A stretch of 10,822 bases of DNA from Phycisphaerae bacterium (GTDB taxonomy: Bacteria > Planctomycetota > Phycisphaerae > Phycisphaerales > SM1A02), in NCBI GenBank assembly GCA_030432455.1, contig JAUIHC010000067.1:1-10822 (forward strand), in the 5' to 3' direction. Of this stretch, positions 1-8,166 are shown in pieces (within the stretch, counting starts at the first letter, position 1; each line of letters begins with the position of its first letter). Under the pieces are notes generated by a model, which did not search any database, was not told the DNA's origin, and was given only the letters and a program-made list of their open reading frames with translations. A program made the translations under genes and the position numbers.

Positions 1-74
1 ACGACCGACGCCACGAACCCGAGTCGATCCGAGGCTACCGGAAGACCGCCGCCATCCGCCCATCGATCCGGTGC

Positions 75-674
75 TCAGCCCCAGGAGGTCGCCCAGAGCA
101 GCGTCGCGTAGAGACCGAGCCACGCCGCATCGAGGAAGTGCCAGTAGAGGCCGACATAGGTCACCCCCCGATGGTTCTCGACCGTGTAGCGATGCTGCCG
201 CGCGTGGTGCACCACGACCGCCATCGGACCGATGCCGCCCAGAACATGCCCGGCGTGGAGAGCGGTCAGCACGTAGATCGTCCACGCATAGAGGTGGTCG
301 GCGATCCCGACGCTCGCCGCGATGAGCTGCCACCACGCCCAGGCCTGCAGGGCGAGGAAGGCGATCGCCAGCACGAAGGTCGTGGTCATCCAGCGCGACA
401 GTCGGGGGGCATCGGCGACGGCGGCCGCCCGCTGGGCGAGCCACATGGTGCCGCTGGACGCCAGCAGGATCAGGGTGCTCCACCCGAGGAGGGCCGGAAG
501 CCCGGGAAGACCCGGCGGCGGCCAGGTCCCGCCGTCCTCCAGCCGCACCACGACGACCCCGAGGATCGTCGCCGCGAAGATCATCGCCAGCGACGCGATG
601 AAGGCGAGCATGCCGAAGACACCTGCGCGATGACGCTCGCGAGGATCCACGAACGGGCTGACGATCTCGGCCAT
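75..674 (-). CDS. Second cytochrome c oxidase subunit III-like protein
   Basis: A 199-residue protein of the heme-copper oxidase subunit III family with five transmembrane helices, near 17-44, 61-83, 94-117, 125-150 and 172-194. Key motifs are LTALHAGHVLGGIGPMAVVV (136-155) and HRGVTYVGLYWHFLDAAWLG (168-187), matching the conserved last two helices of subunit III. The length is that of the compact CyoC-like form. It is a divergent paralogue of the CoxC encoded upstream and lacks both the His-rich N-terminus and the large loop. Whether it sits in the same enzyme, replaces CoxC, or acts in assembly cannot be read from sequence. The start is ATG at 674, with GGGAG about nine bases upstream. It is the last gene with clear identity, and 74 bases follow to the window edge without a feature I can support. 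Confidence 0.88.
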   Translation of the reverse strand: MAEIVSPFVDPRERHRAGVFGMLAFIASLAMIFAATILGVVVVRLEDGGTWPPPGLPGLPALLGWSTLILLASSGTMWLAQRAAAVADAPRLSRWMTTTFVLAIAFLALQAWAWWQLIAASVGIADHLYAWTIYVLTALHAGHVLGGIGPMAVVVHHARQHRYTVENHRGVTYVGLYWHFLDAAWLGLYATLLWATSWG

Positions 675-687
675 CGGCGGTGGCTCC

Positions 688-701
688 CGTCTCCGGAGAC
701 G
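688..701. repeat. 14-bp perfect palindrome just upstream of the last gene
   Basis: CGTCTCCGGAGACG is identical on both strands. It lies next to the hairpin at 703-728 and touches the GGGAG (684-688, minus strand) that probably serves as ribosome site for the gene starting at 674. Such symmetry may suit a dimeric DNA-binding protein or a second RNA stem, but neither is shown. Confidence 0.5.
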
Positions 702-702
702 A

Positions 703-728
703 CGGAACCCCGCGGTCGCGGGGTTCCG
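703..728 (-). repeat. Perfect 12-bp hairpin between subunit IV and the last gene
   Basis: Arms 703-714 (CGGAACCCCGCG) and 717-728 (CGCGGGGTTCCG) pair completely, leaving two bases between them, so the real loop would be four bases with eleven pairs. It is the strongest hairpin in the window and lies 32 bases after the subunit IV stop. No run of T follows on the transcribed strand, so it is either a non-canonical terminator/attenuator or an RNA stability element. Confidence 0.7.
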
Positions 729-760
729 GCTCTCGACTCGTTGTGCGAAGCCTTCCGGGG

Positions 761-1180
761 TCAGTCCACCTGCGCCTGGCGGGCAATCGGGGCACCGGGC
801 GCGACGGTCTCGACCGTCGCCTGCACCGTGGGCGGGTTGCCCGCCACGATCTGCGGGCTGTACTGACCGGAGTCCATGGTCGCGAAGATCATGAGCAGCA
901 CCGCGAAGGCGATCGACCCGACCAGGACCAGCGCGTTGAACGGTCGGTCCCAGCGCAGGTGCATGAAGTAGAGGCAGACCAGCGTGGCCTTGACGCCCGC
1001 GATCGCGAGGGCGATCGGCACGTTGAGCTCGCCCGCATCCACCGCGTGCACCGCGACGGTGATCACGGTGAGCAGAATGAGCGCGAGGGCGGTGCCGATG
1101 AGCGGGCCGTAGCCGACCACATGGCCGAGGCCGTGCTCGTGGTCGTCGTCGTGATGGTCGGTGGTGGCGTCGTGGGCCAT
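761..1180 (-). CDS. Cytochrome c oxidase subunit IV, prokaryotic (CyoD/CtaF-like)
   Basis: A 139-residue protein of the small prokaryotic subunit IV group, which packs against the core of the oxidase and is not catalytic. Three transmembrane helices lie near 21-44, 52-74 and 83-102. The stretch GVKATLVCLYFMHLRWDRPF (62-81) is the typical family signature. The N-terminal 20 residues are His/Asp-rich (seven His), like the N-terminus of the preceding CoxC. The tail after 103 is a soluble, Val/Pro/Ala-rich extension of about 35 residues, longer than the common form. The start is ATG at 1180, with only a weak purine-rich site upstream. The 86-base gap behind it holds two inverted repeats. The name coxD or ctaF could apply; naming varies between lineages, so none is given. 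Confidence 0.92.
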   Translation of the reverse strand: MAHDATTDHHDDDHEHGLGHVVGYGPLIGTALALILLTVITVAVHAVDAGELNVPIALAIAGVKATLVCLYFMHLRWDRPFNALVLVGSIAFAVLLMIFATMDSGQYSPQIVAGNPPTVQATVETVAPGAPIARQAQVD

Positions 1181-1241
1181 GGAAGTTCTCTGGTTCGCGG
1201 GATCGGATCGTTCGACGGAGGAGCCGGAGCGGGATCCGCGG

Positions 1242-2213
1242 TCAGTGGATGAGATAGAACAGCGGGAAGAGGAAGATCCAGATCAGGTCGACGATGTGCC
1301 AGTAGAGGCCGCCGAGATCGACCGGCGTGAAGTACTTGGGACCGAACTCGCCCCGCTGGGCCCGCCAGATCAGCCAGCCGATCACGCCCATGCCGATGAT
1401 GACGTGGATGCCGTGCAGACCCGTCATGCAGAAGTAGATGGCGAAGAAGAGGTGCGTGTTCACCGGCATCTCGGGGTCGCTGAGATGCTGCATCCCGTGG
1501 CCCGCCCCCGCGTCGTGCGTGTCGGCCTCCTCGATCGCCGCCTGCTCGGCCGCGATCGGGCCCGCGAGACCGGCGGGGCCGAGGGCTGCGGTGGCCACGC
1601 TCGACGCGGCCTCCTCGGGACGGTTGACCAGCGACGACATCGACTCGGCGCGAGCCGCCGCCGCGTTCTCCTCCTGCTTCGCCGCGAGGATCGGATCGAC
1701 CAGCAGCGCCTCGACCTGCGCGAGGTCGGTCGCCTGCTGCTCGTCCACCGGGTCGTAGAAGCCGGTGCCCCACACGAGGTTCTCGTGGAACTTGTGGGTG
1801 TACTCGAAGTACTTGATGACGAGGAAGCCCACCGCCCCGCCCATGGTGAGCCAGAGACAGAACACCAGCGGCCACTTCTTGCCGGTCTGGGCGTAGCGGA
1901 CCGCGAGGGCCATGGTGAGACTGGAGGCGATCAGCACGCAGGTGTTGATGCCGCCCATCATCGTGTCGAGGTAGTGGCTCGCGTAGGAGAAGACCTCGGG
2001 GTTGCGGGCCCGCAGCACGACATACGCCGCGAAGAGGCCGCCGAAGAACAGCACTTCGGTCGCGAGGAAGAGCCACATCCCCAGCTTCCCGGAGTCGAAC
2101 TGCTGCTCCATCGACTCGAAGTGGTGGGCGAGATGCGGGTCGTGGCCGTGACCGTGGTCGTCGTGACCATGGTCGTGGGCGTGATCGGCGGGGTCGGCCT
2201 GGATGGAGGTCAT
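1242..2213 (-). CDS. coxC: Cytochrome c oxidase subunit III with large extra loop
   Basis: A 323-residue subunit III, which stabilises subunit I and its proton uptake side. Five transmembrane helices are seen near 44-68, 88-106, 114-135, 252-281 and 302-322, with family motifs GKLGMWLFLATEVLFFGGLF (42-61), THLFFAIYFCMTGLHGIHV (253-271) and LGGLYWHIVDLIWIF (300-314). The usual five-helix form has about 200 residues. The excess comes from two parts. Residues 11-31 hold ten His mixed with Asp and Gly, and about 140-250 form an Ala/Glu-rich insertion between helices three and four. The first third of the insertion looks helical (DEQQATDLAQVEALLV), and it ends with an acidic, His-containing part. 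With a cytoplasmic N-terminus the insertion would be periplasmic. The start is ATG at 2213, with GGAG eight bases upstream. The 61-base gap to the next gene contains only an 8-bp direct repeat. Confidence 0.95.
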   Translation of the reverse strand: MTSIQADPADHAHDHGHDDHGHGHDPHLAHHFESMEQQFDSGKLGMWLFLATEVLFFGGLFAAYVVLRARNPEVFSYASHYLDTMMGGINTCVLIASSLTMALAVRYAQTGKKWPLVFCLWLTMGGAVGFLVIKYFEYTHKFHENLVWGTGFYDPVDEQQATDLAQVEALLVDPILAAKQEENAAAARAESMSSLVNRPEEAASSVATAALGPAGLAGPIAAEQAAIEEADTHDAGAGHGMQHLSDPEMPVNTHLFFAIYFCMTGLHGIHVIIGMGVIGWLIWRAQRGEFGPKYFTPVDLGGLYWHIVDLIWIFLFPLFYLIH

Positions 2214-2237
2214 CCGGTGGGCTCCGTGCTGGCGATG

Positions 2238-2256
2238 CGCGTCGGCGATCGACGCG
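2238..2256 (-). repeat. Perfect 7-bp inverted repeat in the coxA-coxC gap
   Basis: CGCGTCG and CGACGCG (2238-2244 and 2250-2256) can pair around a five-base loop. The repeat lies in the 59-base gap between the coxA stop and the coxC start and ends 12 bases upstream of the GGAG that probably serves as coxC ribosome site. Seven GC-rich base pairs could arise by chance in such GC-rich DNA. Confidence 0.45.
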
Positions 2257-2272
2257 TTCGGTCGGGTCTCGG

Positions 2273-3976
<1,704 letters not shown>

Positions 3977-3982
3977 CACGAA

Positions 3983-3988
3983 CCTCTC
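3983..3988 (-). promoter_or_regulatory. Shine-Dalgarno site that decides the coxA start
   Basis: The minus strand reads GAGAGG, six bases before ATG at 3976 but only three before the in-frame GTG at 3979. The spacing favours ATG at 3976 as the start of coxA, giving a 567-residue protein. Confidence 0.65.
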
Positions 3989-4077
3989 GGCGGGCTGGTG
4001 AACGACGCCACACGGCGGCGTTCGGACTGGTCGGGTCGAGGATCGATCCGGCGAACCACTCGCGGACCGGAGGACGG

Positions 4078-4105
4078 GCGTCGTCGGCGACCCGGCCGAC
4101 GACGC
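4078..4105 (-). repeat. Perfect 11-bp inverted repeat downstream of coxB
   Basis: The arms at 4078-4088 and 4095-4105 are perfectly complementary, GCGTCGTCGGC and GCCGACGACGC on the plus strand, with a six-base loop. It begins 13 bases after the coxB stop on the transcribed strand and stands in the largest gap of the window (3977-4118). No T-tract follows on the minus strand. It could be an attenuator, a partial terminator or an mRNA-stability element. No promoter-like sequence was recognised in the rest of the gap. Confidence 0.65.
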
Positions 4106-4118
4106 GGGGACGGAACGA

Positions 4119-5318
4119 TCAGCCGCCGGTGCCGACGAACTTGCCGGCGGCGTCGAACTGATCGAGATTCTTCATCATCCCGATGACCGCGTCGATGGCG
4201 CGATCACCGAGCTGGCCGCGGAAGTGCGGCATGTTCGGACCGAACCCGCCGACGAGGATCTCGCCGGGGTTGTAGATCGAGGCGCGGATGTAGTCCTCGG
4301 GCGTCTCGTAGAGCTTCCCGGAGCCGATGTAGTCCGCGAGCGTGGTGCCCGGGCGGCCCTTGGTGCCGCCGGTGACGGGGGTGCTTCCCTCGACCGTCCG
4401 CTTCCAGATCTCGCCGAGACCGGCGAGCGATCCGGAGGTCGGGTTGCCCCACGACGGGCCGGTGTTGGCGCTGCCGTCGATCGAGTGGCAGTTGGCGCAC
4501 TTGGAGTAGATGCGGGGACCGGCGAAGGAGTAGAGCTCCTCGTCGGAGACCTTGTCGAGCCAGCGGGCCTGCTCCTCCTCCCACTGCTCGAAGTCGGCCT
4601 CGGCGAGCACGAACACCTTGCGGTTCATGTTCGAGTGGTCGGTGCCGCAGTACTCGGTGCAGAAGAGGTGATGGCCGGTGGCCGTCGTGGCCATCTCGTC
4701 CTCCGGCACGATGCCCGTGGGCTCGTCGCACTGGAACCAGAGGTAGGAATAGCGGCCCGGCACCACGTCCTTCTTCACCCGGAAGTCGGGGATGTAGAGG
4801 CTGTGCAGCACGTCGCTCGACCGCATGACCAGCTTCACCGGCTGGGCGGCGGGCACCACGAGGTGCGAGCTGGTCGCGCCGTTGGGGTACTTGAACGACC
4901 AGCCCCACTGGTAGGCGGTGACGTTGATCTCGTAGGCGTTCCGGGGCGGGGTCGAGAGATCGAGGAAGCCCTTGAAACCCATGAAGAAGATCGCGACCAC
5001 CAGCAGGAGCGGCAGCACGGTCCAACCCACCTCGAGCGGGGTGTTGTGGAGCGGCGCGTCCGCCTGATAGACGACCTGATTGCCCCGCTGCCGGTACTTC
5101 AGGACGAAGTAGACGAGGGCGATCACGATCCCCACGAAGAAGACGTAGGAGAGCCAGGTGATCGCCATGAACGCGAAGTCGGTGGCCTCGGCGGAGGTGC
5201 TGGCGGCCTCGGGCAGCCAGAAGGTGCCGGTGAGCTCGCGGGACTCGGCGGCCGGAGCCTCCGTCTGCGCGAGCAGCGAGGGGGCGGTGACGGCGATCTT
5301 GGAAAGGAGGTGCATCAT
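4119..5318 (-). CDS. coxB: Cytochrome c oxidase subunit II with fused cytochrome c domain (caa3 type)
   Basis: A 399-residue subunit II that receives electrons and passes them through the CuA centre to heme a in CoxA. Residues 1-18 look like a signal peptide ending near Leu-Ala-Gln. Two transmembrane helices lie near 53-74 and 97-117. The CuA cupredoxin domain has the full ligand set: H172, C220, E222, C224, H228 and M231 (HSLYIP and CTEYCGTDHSNM). The aromatic patch AYQWGWSFKYP (135-145) is the usual electron entry region. From about 265 a cytochrome c domain is fused, with heme motif C274-A-N-C277-H278 and probable Met ligand M363 (GPNMPHF). This fusion defines a caa3 enzyme and allows direct electron transfer from ACIII. 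Start is one of two adjacent ATG codons (5318 or 5315); no good Shine-Dalgarno is visible. A 142-base gap follows before coxA. Confidence 0.96.
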   Translation of the reverse strand: MMHLLSKIAVTAPSLLAQTEAPAAESRELTGTFWLPEAASTSAEATDFAFMAITWLSYVFFVGIVIALVYFVLKYRQRGNQVVYQADAPLHNTPLEVGWTVLPLLLVVAIFFMGFKGFLDLSTPPRNAYEINVTAYQWGWSFKYPNGATSSHLVVPAAQPVKLVMRSSDVLHSLYIPDFRVKKDVVPGRYSYLWFQCDEPTGIVPEDEMATTATGHHLFCTEYCGTDHSNMNRKVFVLAEADFEQWEEEQARWLDKVSDEELYSFAGPRIYSKCANCHSIDGSANTGPSWGNPTSGSLAGLGEIWKRTVEGSTPVTGGTKGRPGTTLADYIGSGKLYETPEDYIRASIYNPGEILVGGFGPNMPHFRGQLGDRAIDAVIGMMKNLDQFDAAGKFVGTGG

Positions 5319-5345
5319 GGTTGGATCGCGACGGGACGTGGCGAG

Positions 5346-5374
5346 CGGCTCGGGCGTGGTCGGTGCCCGGGCCG
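5346..5374 (-). repeat. Imperfect inverted repeat in the sco-coxB gap
   Basis: On the transcribed strand, CGGC-C-CGGGC pairs with GCCCG-A-GCCG: nine base pairs interrupted by one C/A mismatch, around a nine-base loop. It lies within the 73-base gap between the sco stop (5392) and the coxB start (5318). No T-tract follows, so it does not look like a standard intrinsic terminator. Confidence 0.5.
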
Positions 5375-5391
5375 ATCGATGGGGTTCCGAA

Positions 5392-6372
5392 TCAGCCGCC
5401 CTCCCCGGGGAATCCGCTCCCCGCGGGCGCGGCGGCCGCGGCCGCCGGGACGGATCGACTCCCTCGCTCCCGCATCCACAGCAGGCCGAGACCGACCACC
5501 ATCACGAAGAGGGTGGCGACCCCGCCGAGCTGCATGACTCGGAAGGCGAAGAGCTGGTACGAGCCCGACTCCGGGTCGTAGACGTGACACCACAGGATGA
5601 ATCGTTCGAGCGTCGACCCGATCCGGCCCTCGCCGCCCTCCATGATGGCGAAGCGGAGGGTCTTCGGGTCGTAGTCCACCCCGTAGAGGTAGCGCGAGAT
5701 CCGACCATCGGGGGTGATCACGAAGATCGCGGCCGCGTGGGCGAACTCGCCGTCGTCCTGCCGGGCGAAGCCGAATCCGACCGCATCGGCGAGGGCCTTG
5801 GAGTTCTCGGCCGGACCGGTCAGGAAGTGGAAGCCGCGGGAGGCGCCTGGTCGCTCGTAGTCGAGCAGGTAGCCCTTCTTCTTCAGGATCGCGAGCTCGG
5901 GCCCCTCCTCGGGGTTGACGCTGACCGACACCACATCGAAGTCGGTGCCCGCGGAGAGGTCCTCGACCCCCGAGAGCCCCTCCATCGCCGCGTTCAGGAC
6001 GAGGTCGCAGAGCATCGGGCAGCGGTAGTAGCCGAGCTGGAGGATCGCGGGCCGCGAGCCGTCGATGATGTCGCCGAGTCGGACGGGCTCGCCGTCCTCG
6101 TCCACGAACTCGAGGTCGAGGGGCAGTCGCTCGTCGAGATGCTCGACGATGTCCACGCCCTGCAGCTCCTGCGGAAGGTCCTCGTTGAACTCGCTCGGCG
6201 GGGCGTTGAGATCGGAAGACTGGGCCGCCACCGTCGCCCCGCCGCCGAGGATGCCGAGCCCGGCGACCAGCGCGGCACCGACCATCGCCGCACGACCCCG
6301 CACCGACCCGCCGACCGCACGGGTCGCGAGGTCGGCGAGACGCCGGACGAGGATGGTCGGACGAGCGGTCAT
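5392..6372 (-). CDS. SCO1/SenC-family copper chaperone for the oxidase CuA site
   Basis: A 326-residue SCO protein with a thioredoxin-like fold outside the cytoplasmic membrane. SCO proteins bind copper through two cysteines and a histidine and help load CuA in subunit II, the next gene. Here these are C118 and C122 (motif CPMLC) and H212 (EFAHAAA). The first 50 residues are a long Arg-containing leader, with a hydrophobic stretch at 30-47 and a likely cleavage near the Ala-Ala-Gln at 49-51. After the fold come FILWCHVYDPESGSYQL (258-274) and a C-terminal transmembrane helix (about 278-299), then an Ala/Gly-rich tail. Common SCO1 proteins are N-terminally anchored and have CxxxCP; here the second Cys is followed by Asp. 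The start is ATG at 6372, in an ATGA overlap with the small upstream gene; M30 is a less likely alternative. A 73-base gap with a stem-loop separates it from coxB. Confidence 0.92.
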   Translation of the reverse strand: MTARPTILVRRLADLATRAVGGSVRGRAAMVGAALVAGLGILGGGATVAAQSSDLNAPPSEFNEDLPQELQGVDIVEHLDERLPLDLEFVDEDGEPVRLGDIIDGSRPAILQLGYYRCPMLCDLVLNAAMEGLSGVEDLSAGTDFDVVSVSVNPEEGPELAILKKKGYLLDYERPGASRGFHFLTGPAENSKALADAVGFGFARQDDGEFAHAAAIFVITPDGRISRYLYGVDYDPKTLRFAIMEGGEGRIGSTLERFILWCHVYDPESGSYQLFAFRVMQLGGVATLFVMVVGLGLLWMRERGSRSVPAAAAAAPAGSGFPGEGG

Positions 6373-6743
6373 CTGGTGGCCACGGCCTCTTCGGAGACGC
6401 CTGCGGAGGCGCGGGACTTCTGGTCGGCGATGACGAGTTCCATCGCCTGCTGGATCGGGATGCGGATCCGCTCGACGGTCTCACCGTCGGCGGTCTCGAT
6501 GTCGTAGGTGCCGTAGGAGGTGAGCATCTCGAGCTGCGAGAGCTTCAGCTTCTCCAGCTGCTTGGCCGGCCGATCGACCACCTTGGCCTCGACCTCCGCC
6601 TTGGCGAAGCCGAAGTACATCGCCACGAGGGCGAACACGACGACCGCCATGAGGACGATGCTGACCAGCGAGAAGAACCAGGTGGATCCGGCCTCGGGAT
6701 CGTCCATCAGCTCGATGTCGGAATGGGTGGGTTCGTGACTCAT
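6369..6743 (-). CDS. Small single-helix membrane protein of the ACIII/caa3 cluster, function unknown
   Basis: A 124-residue protein that I cannot assign to a characterised function. Residues 1-20 are polar and acidic, and one transmembrane helix spans about 22-46. A charged stretch, AEVEAKVVDRPAKQLEKLKL (49-68), follows and may form a helix. A small C-terminal part contains LTSYGTYD (74-81) and RIPIQQAMELV (94-104). From memory, similar proteins with a YG...RIPI..AMEL ending occur next to ACIII and SCO genes in other bacteria, but I have not checked this. By the usual positive-inside logic the C-terminal part could face either side; it has no heme motif or metal-binding cysteines. Position between actF and sco, with an ATGA overlap to sco, points to a role in assembling or joining ACIII and the oxidase. 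The start is ATG at 6743 without a clear Shine-Dalgarno. The gene is real on composition and context; function is inference only. Confidence 0.85.
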   Translation of the reverse strand: MSHEPTHSDIELMDDPEAGSTWFFSLVSIVLMAVVVFALVAMYFGFAKAEVEAKVVDRPAKQLEKLKLSQLEMLTSYGTYDIETADGETVERIRIPIQQAMELVIADQKSRASAGVSEEAVATR

Positions 6744-6789
6744 GCGGTGATCCGGTCGATGGTCCGGGGCGTGGATTCGCGGCGAAAGC

Positions 6790-6806
6790 GGGTTCGGGTT
6801 CGGGTC
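6790..6806. repeat. Short GGGTTC tandem repeat at the actF stop
   Basis: The plus strand reads GGGTTC GGGTTC GGGTC, so the transcribed minus strand has three CCCGA(A) units starting within the actF stop region. Only three GGG tracts are present, so this is not a full G-quadruplex motif. It occupies part of the 61-base gap between actF and the small membrane protein; the rest of that gap shows no convincing hairpin or promoter. Confidence 0.4.
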
Positions 6807-8166
6807 ACTGGTTCTCGAAGCCGAGACCTTCGTGGAGACGCGGATCGCGAATGGCGAGGAGCCGGGTCGAACGGACCCGACGAACCGTCAACCACACATA
6901 GGCGCCGCCGATGCCGAGGAGCATCGTCGCGTTGAGCGGGTTGGTGATGCCGGTGGTGGCGTCGGCCTGGGCCTCGACGACCTCCATGTAGGTCGAGGCG
7001 GTGAAGACCTCCTCGGGGATCGTCGGCATGATGAGCCAGAAGAGGTCGAGCCACGCGAAGGCGAGCATCCAGATCGCCGCCAGCATCAGGTACCACGACA
7101 TCCGCTTGGTCCACTTCGAGATGAGGGCCACGAAGGGCACCACGAAGTGTCCGAGAAGCAGCAGGAACGAGAGCGTGCCCCATCCGCCGACCTGACGGGC
7201 GAGGAACCAGCCGGTCTCCTCCGGGATGTTGGCGTACCAGATGAGCATGTACTGGCTGAAGCCGATGTAGGCCCAGAACACCATGCCGAAGGCGAAGAGG
7301 AGCTTGCCGAGGTCCTGGCAGTGCTCGCGGTTGACCACATCCTGCAGACGGCCGAACGACTGGACCCGCAGGATGACGACGATCATCATCGCGAACCCGG
7401 CCGTGCAGCAGCCGGCGAAGAAGTAGACGCCGAACATGGTGCTGAACCACGCCGGGGTGAGCGACATCATCCAGTCGAAGGCGGCGAAGGTGATGGTCAG
7501 ACCGAAGAGGATCGCGGTCGGACCCGCCCACTTCTGGAACTTCGACGTGATCGAGACGTCGCCGGATTCGTCCTGAGCGAGGCTGTTCTTGAGGAACCAC
7601 CGCGACGCGAGGCCCCAGAAGACCACGTAGACGAGGGCCCGGATCCAGAAGAAGGTGCCGTTGAGGTAGCCGAGCTTCCCTTCCACGAGGTCGGCCTCGG
7701 CGGGGTGATGCGCCCGCATGGCCTCCATGTCGGCCCAGGGGAAGAGCAGACCGGGGCCCCAGGCGGCGTGTCCGTGGGCGTCGCCCTCGGCGGCGTGACC
7801 GCCGCCCCCGAGCAGCCAGAGCGCCGCGATGGGCAGCAGACCCACCCACGCCCACTGCAGGTTGGCGGCGAGGATCTCGGCCACCCGGCGGACCGTGGTG
7901 CTCCATCCCGCCCGCGTGAGGTGCTGGATGAAGACGAAGAAGAACGCGCCGAGCGAGATGGCGAGCACGAACATGTAGTTCTGCAGCCAGCTCTTCAGCA
8001 GGAAGTCGTGGGTGGTGCCGAAGGCGCCGGTGTAGCCGATCGCCGCGCTCGCGACGAGTCCGACCACCGCCACGACGCCCGCCGTGGACTGGATCGCCGA
8101 ACCGGCGGAGCCCATGCGGAGGTTGGCATCCGAAAGATCGGCCTTGATGGCGTGTGCGCTGCTCAT
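6805..8166 (-). CDS. actF: ActF, NrfD-like membrane subunit of Alternative Complex III
   Basis: A 453-residue polytopic membrane protein, the second NrfD-like subunit of ACIII. In known complexes it is paralogous to ActC and packs against it, but contacts no iron-sulfur subunit. Hydrophobic helices are spread along the whole length, for example near 28-46, 62-80, 102-119, 172-190, 216-233, 243-266, 288-310, 330-349, 358-380 and 414-428. Family landmarks are FDWMMSLTPAWFSTMFGVYF (230-249) and FWAYIGFSQYMLIWYANIPE (297-316). Residues 120-139 form a Gly/His-rich loop. The start is ATG at 8166, overlapping the actE stop as ATGA. No clear Shine-Dalgarno precedes it, so translation probably depends on coupling to actE. 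The frame is open for 63 codons upstream, but that segment lies inside actE and lacks family similarity. The gene is followed by a 61-base gap before the next gene. Confidence 0.94.
   Translation of the reverse strand: MSSAHAIKADLSDANLRMGSAGSAIQSTAGVVAVVGLVASAAIGYTGAFGTTHDFLLKSWLQNYMFVLAISLGAFFFVFIQHLTRAGWSTTVRRVAEILAANLQWAWVGLLPIAALWLLGGGGHAAEGDAHGHAAWGPGLLFPWADMEAMRAHHPAEADLVEGKLGYLNGTFFWIRALVYVVFWGLASRWFLKNSLAQDESGDVSITSKFQKWAGPTAILFGLTITFAAFDWMMSLTPAWFSTMFGVYFFAGCCTAGFAMMIVVILRVQSFGRLQDVVNREHCQDLGKLLFAFGMVFWAYIGFSQYMLIWYANIPEETGWFLARQVGGWGTLSFLLLLGHFVVPFVALISKWTKRMSWYLMLAAIWMLAFAWLDLFWLIMPTIPEEVFTASTYMEVVEAQADATTGITNPLNATMLLGIGGAYVWLTVRRVRSTRLLAIRDPRLHEGLGFENQ

Noticed and set aside
1..63. 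Possible start of a further gene on the minus strand (ATG at 63, or GTG near 14)
   Set aside because: The 21 codons from ATG 63 stay open to the edge, but the residues (Gly/Arg/Ser-rich) show no recognisable start, and no ribosome site is clear. Too little sequence to support a call.
703..728. Hairpin as a classical Rho-independent terminator
   Set aside because: The stem is strong, but no T-tract follows on either strand, and another gene of the same functional group follows in the same direction. It is reported only as an inverted repeat.
1197..1236. 8-bp direct repeat GCGGGATC in the coxC-subunit IV gap
   Set aside because: Two short copies in GC-rich DNA, without matching flanks or a third copy, are likely chance.
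5158..6507. Plus-strand open frame with an apparent ideal ribosome site (AAAGGAGGTG before ATG at 5317)
   Set aside because: The motif is simply the complement of the CoxB His-Leu-Leu-Ser codons, and the frame downstream is antisense to sco with shadow-like composition. A chance match is the best explanation.
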